Origin: Ignavibacteriota bacterium
GTDB lineage: Bacteria; Bacteroidota; Ignavibacteria; Kapaibacteriales; UBA2268
DNA length: 52,982 bases
Direction: 5' to 3'
NCBI GenBank assembly: GCA_024636855.1
Contig: JAGXGG010000099.1
Location: 1 to 52,982 of the forward strand
How positions within the stretch are numbered: position 1 is the first letter of the stretch; the number at the start of each line of letters is the position of its first letter. Shown one piece after another: positions 52,449 through 52,982 of this stretch. The position numbers and the translations under genes are program-made. The notes beneath the pieces were generated by a model. The model ran no database searches. It saw nothing but the letters and a program-made list of their open reading frames with translations, and was not told the DNA's origin.

Positions 52449-52982
52449 TTATTTATTTAAAAGCCAAGCAAAAATAAGAGGCGCGACTATAGTAGCATCG
52501 GACTCTATTATAAATTTTGGAGTATCTATATCCAATTTACCCCAAGTTATCTTCTCATTAGGAACTGCTCCAGAATAAGAACCAAAACTAGTTGTAGAGT
52601 CAGAAATTTGACAGAAATAACTCCAAAATGGTATTGTTTCCATTTCCATATCTTGATAAAGCATAGGCACTACGCAAATAGGTAAATCACCTGCTATACC
52701 ACCTCCAATTTGGAAAAACCCAAGACCATTGTCCTTTGTATTTTTTATATAATAATCTGCCAAGAATGTCATATACTCTATTCCACTCTTCATAGTACTC
52801 GGCTTCAAATCACCCTTCATACAGTAGGAAGCGAATATATTACCCATAGTTGAGTCTTCCCAACCTGGAACTATAATAGGTAAGTTTTTCTCAGCGGCAG
52901 CCAACATCCAAGAGTTCTTAGGGTCTATCTCGTAGTCTCCCTCTAATACACCTGAAAGTAGCATTTTGTACATGAACTCATG
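52449..52982 (-). CDS. Deoxyhypusine synthase family protein, partial (N-terminus beyond window)
   Basis: The frame continues to the window edge, reading HEFMYKMLLSG, so the ORF-track ATG at 52973 is internal. The visible 177 residues include LAAAEKNLPIIVPGWEDSTMGNIFASY, GLGFFQIGGGIAGDLPICVVPMLYQDMEM, QISDSTTSFGSYSGAVPNEKITWGKLDIDTPKFIIESDATIVAPLIFAWLL. The WGK lysine aligns with the catalytic Lys of deoxyhypusine synthase. Bacteria lack eIF5A, and several bacterial relatives use spermidine and putrescine instead (homospermidine synthesis). The bacterial reaction here is inference. Confidence 0.92.
   Translation of the reverse strand, partial: HEFMYKMLLSGVLEGDYEIDPKNSWMLAAAEKNLPIIVPGWEDSTMGNIFASYCMKGDLKPSTMKSGIEYMTFLADYYIKNTKDNGLGFFQIGGGIAGDLPICVVPMLYQDMEMETIPFWSYFCQISDSTTSFGSYSGAVPNEKITWGKLDIDTPKFIIESDATIVAPLIFAWLLNK

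Overview
The window looks like a chromosomal stretch from an AT-rich (roughly one third G+C) Gram-negative member of the Bacteroidota/Chlorobi (FCB) superphylum. The evidence is four proteins with type IX secretion (T9SS) C-terminal sorting tails, many lipoproteins, two PD40-CRD-OmpA proteins with a PorE-like layout, a PorT-like barrel, a GIN-domain (DUF2807) protein and TAnnTTTG-type -7 boxes. The same window carries two flagellin genes, a sigma-54 gene and an NtrC-type activator. That fits a flagellated lineage near Ignavibacteria/Kapabacteria better than classical gliding Bacteroidetes. The placement is inference from gene content. I saw no rRNA, tRNA, CRISPR array or insertion sequence.

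Layout. 1-6447 (minus): an envelope operon with a frameshifted aat, a PorE-like lipoprotein, a class A penicillin-binding protein, a FAH-family hydrolase and an outer-membrane lipoprotein cut by the window edge. 6671-8726 (plus): a sigma-54-type promoter, two tandem flagellins and a terminator. 8840-11137 (minus): M20 amidohydrolase and alanine racemase. 11363-13380 (plus): a secreted M28 peptidase and a lipoprotein. 13511-15421 (minus): a large cysteine-containing protein of unknown function. 15843-18110 (minus): an ABC ATPase with two membrane subunits. 18347-22453 (plus): a tight run of gltX, lipoprotein, sigma-54 response regulator and glycosyltransferase. 22472-27494 (minus): a T9SS cargo, a VOC protein, a wHTH/nucleotidyltransferase pair resembling a type IV toxin-antitoxin module, and an unknown protein. 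27674-30283 (plus): a DUF3160 T9SS cargo. 30368-35573 (minus): PAP2 phosphatase, MORN/TPR protein, GIN-domain lipoprotein (frameshifted), TonB-C lipoprotein and guaA. 35643-38123 (plus): GNAT, M43 metalloprotease and SRPBCC protein. 38134-40744 (minus): tag, DUF805 and a GNAT-nitrilase fusion. 40884-42409 (plus): TspO-like membrane protein and a GPP34/GOLPH3-like protein. 42418-47114 (minus): GAF histidine kinase, dihydroorotate dehydrogenase, rpoN and DUF3109. 47341-49916 (plus): iron-type ABC permease and ATPase. 50018-52982 (minus): a second PorE-like protein, a PorT-like barrel and a partial deoxyhypusine-synthase-family gene.

The clearest circuit is sigma-54. RpoN, an NtrC-type activator and a near-consensus -24/-12 promoter before flagellin all lie within 40 kb. 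The RpoN has a long extra segment and its TTG start is fixed by a strong ribosome site. Two genes (aat and the GIN-domain lipoprotein) are each broken by a single-base indel. I corrected several ORF-track starts: flagellin 1, DUF3109, the ABC ATPase, the second ABC permease, the M43 protease and the 883-residue T9SS protein. I did not find a clear-cut undescribed multi-gene system. The best candidates for new biology are the 636-residue cysteine-containing protein, the wHTH/nucleotidyltransferase pair, the RpoN insertion and the GPP34 gene.
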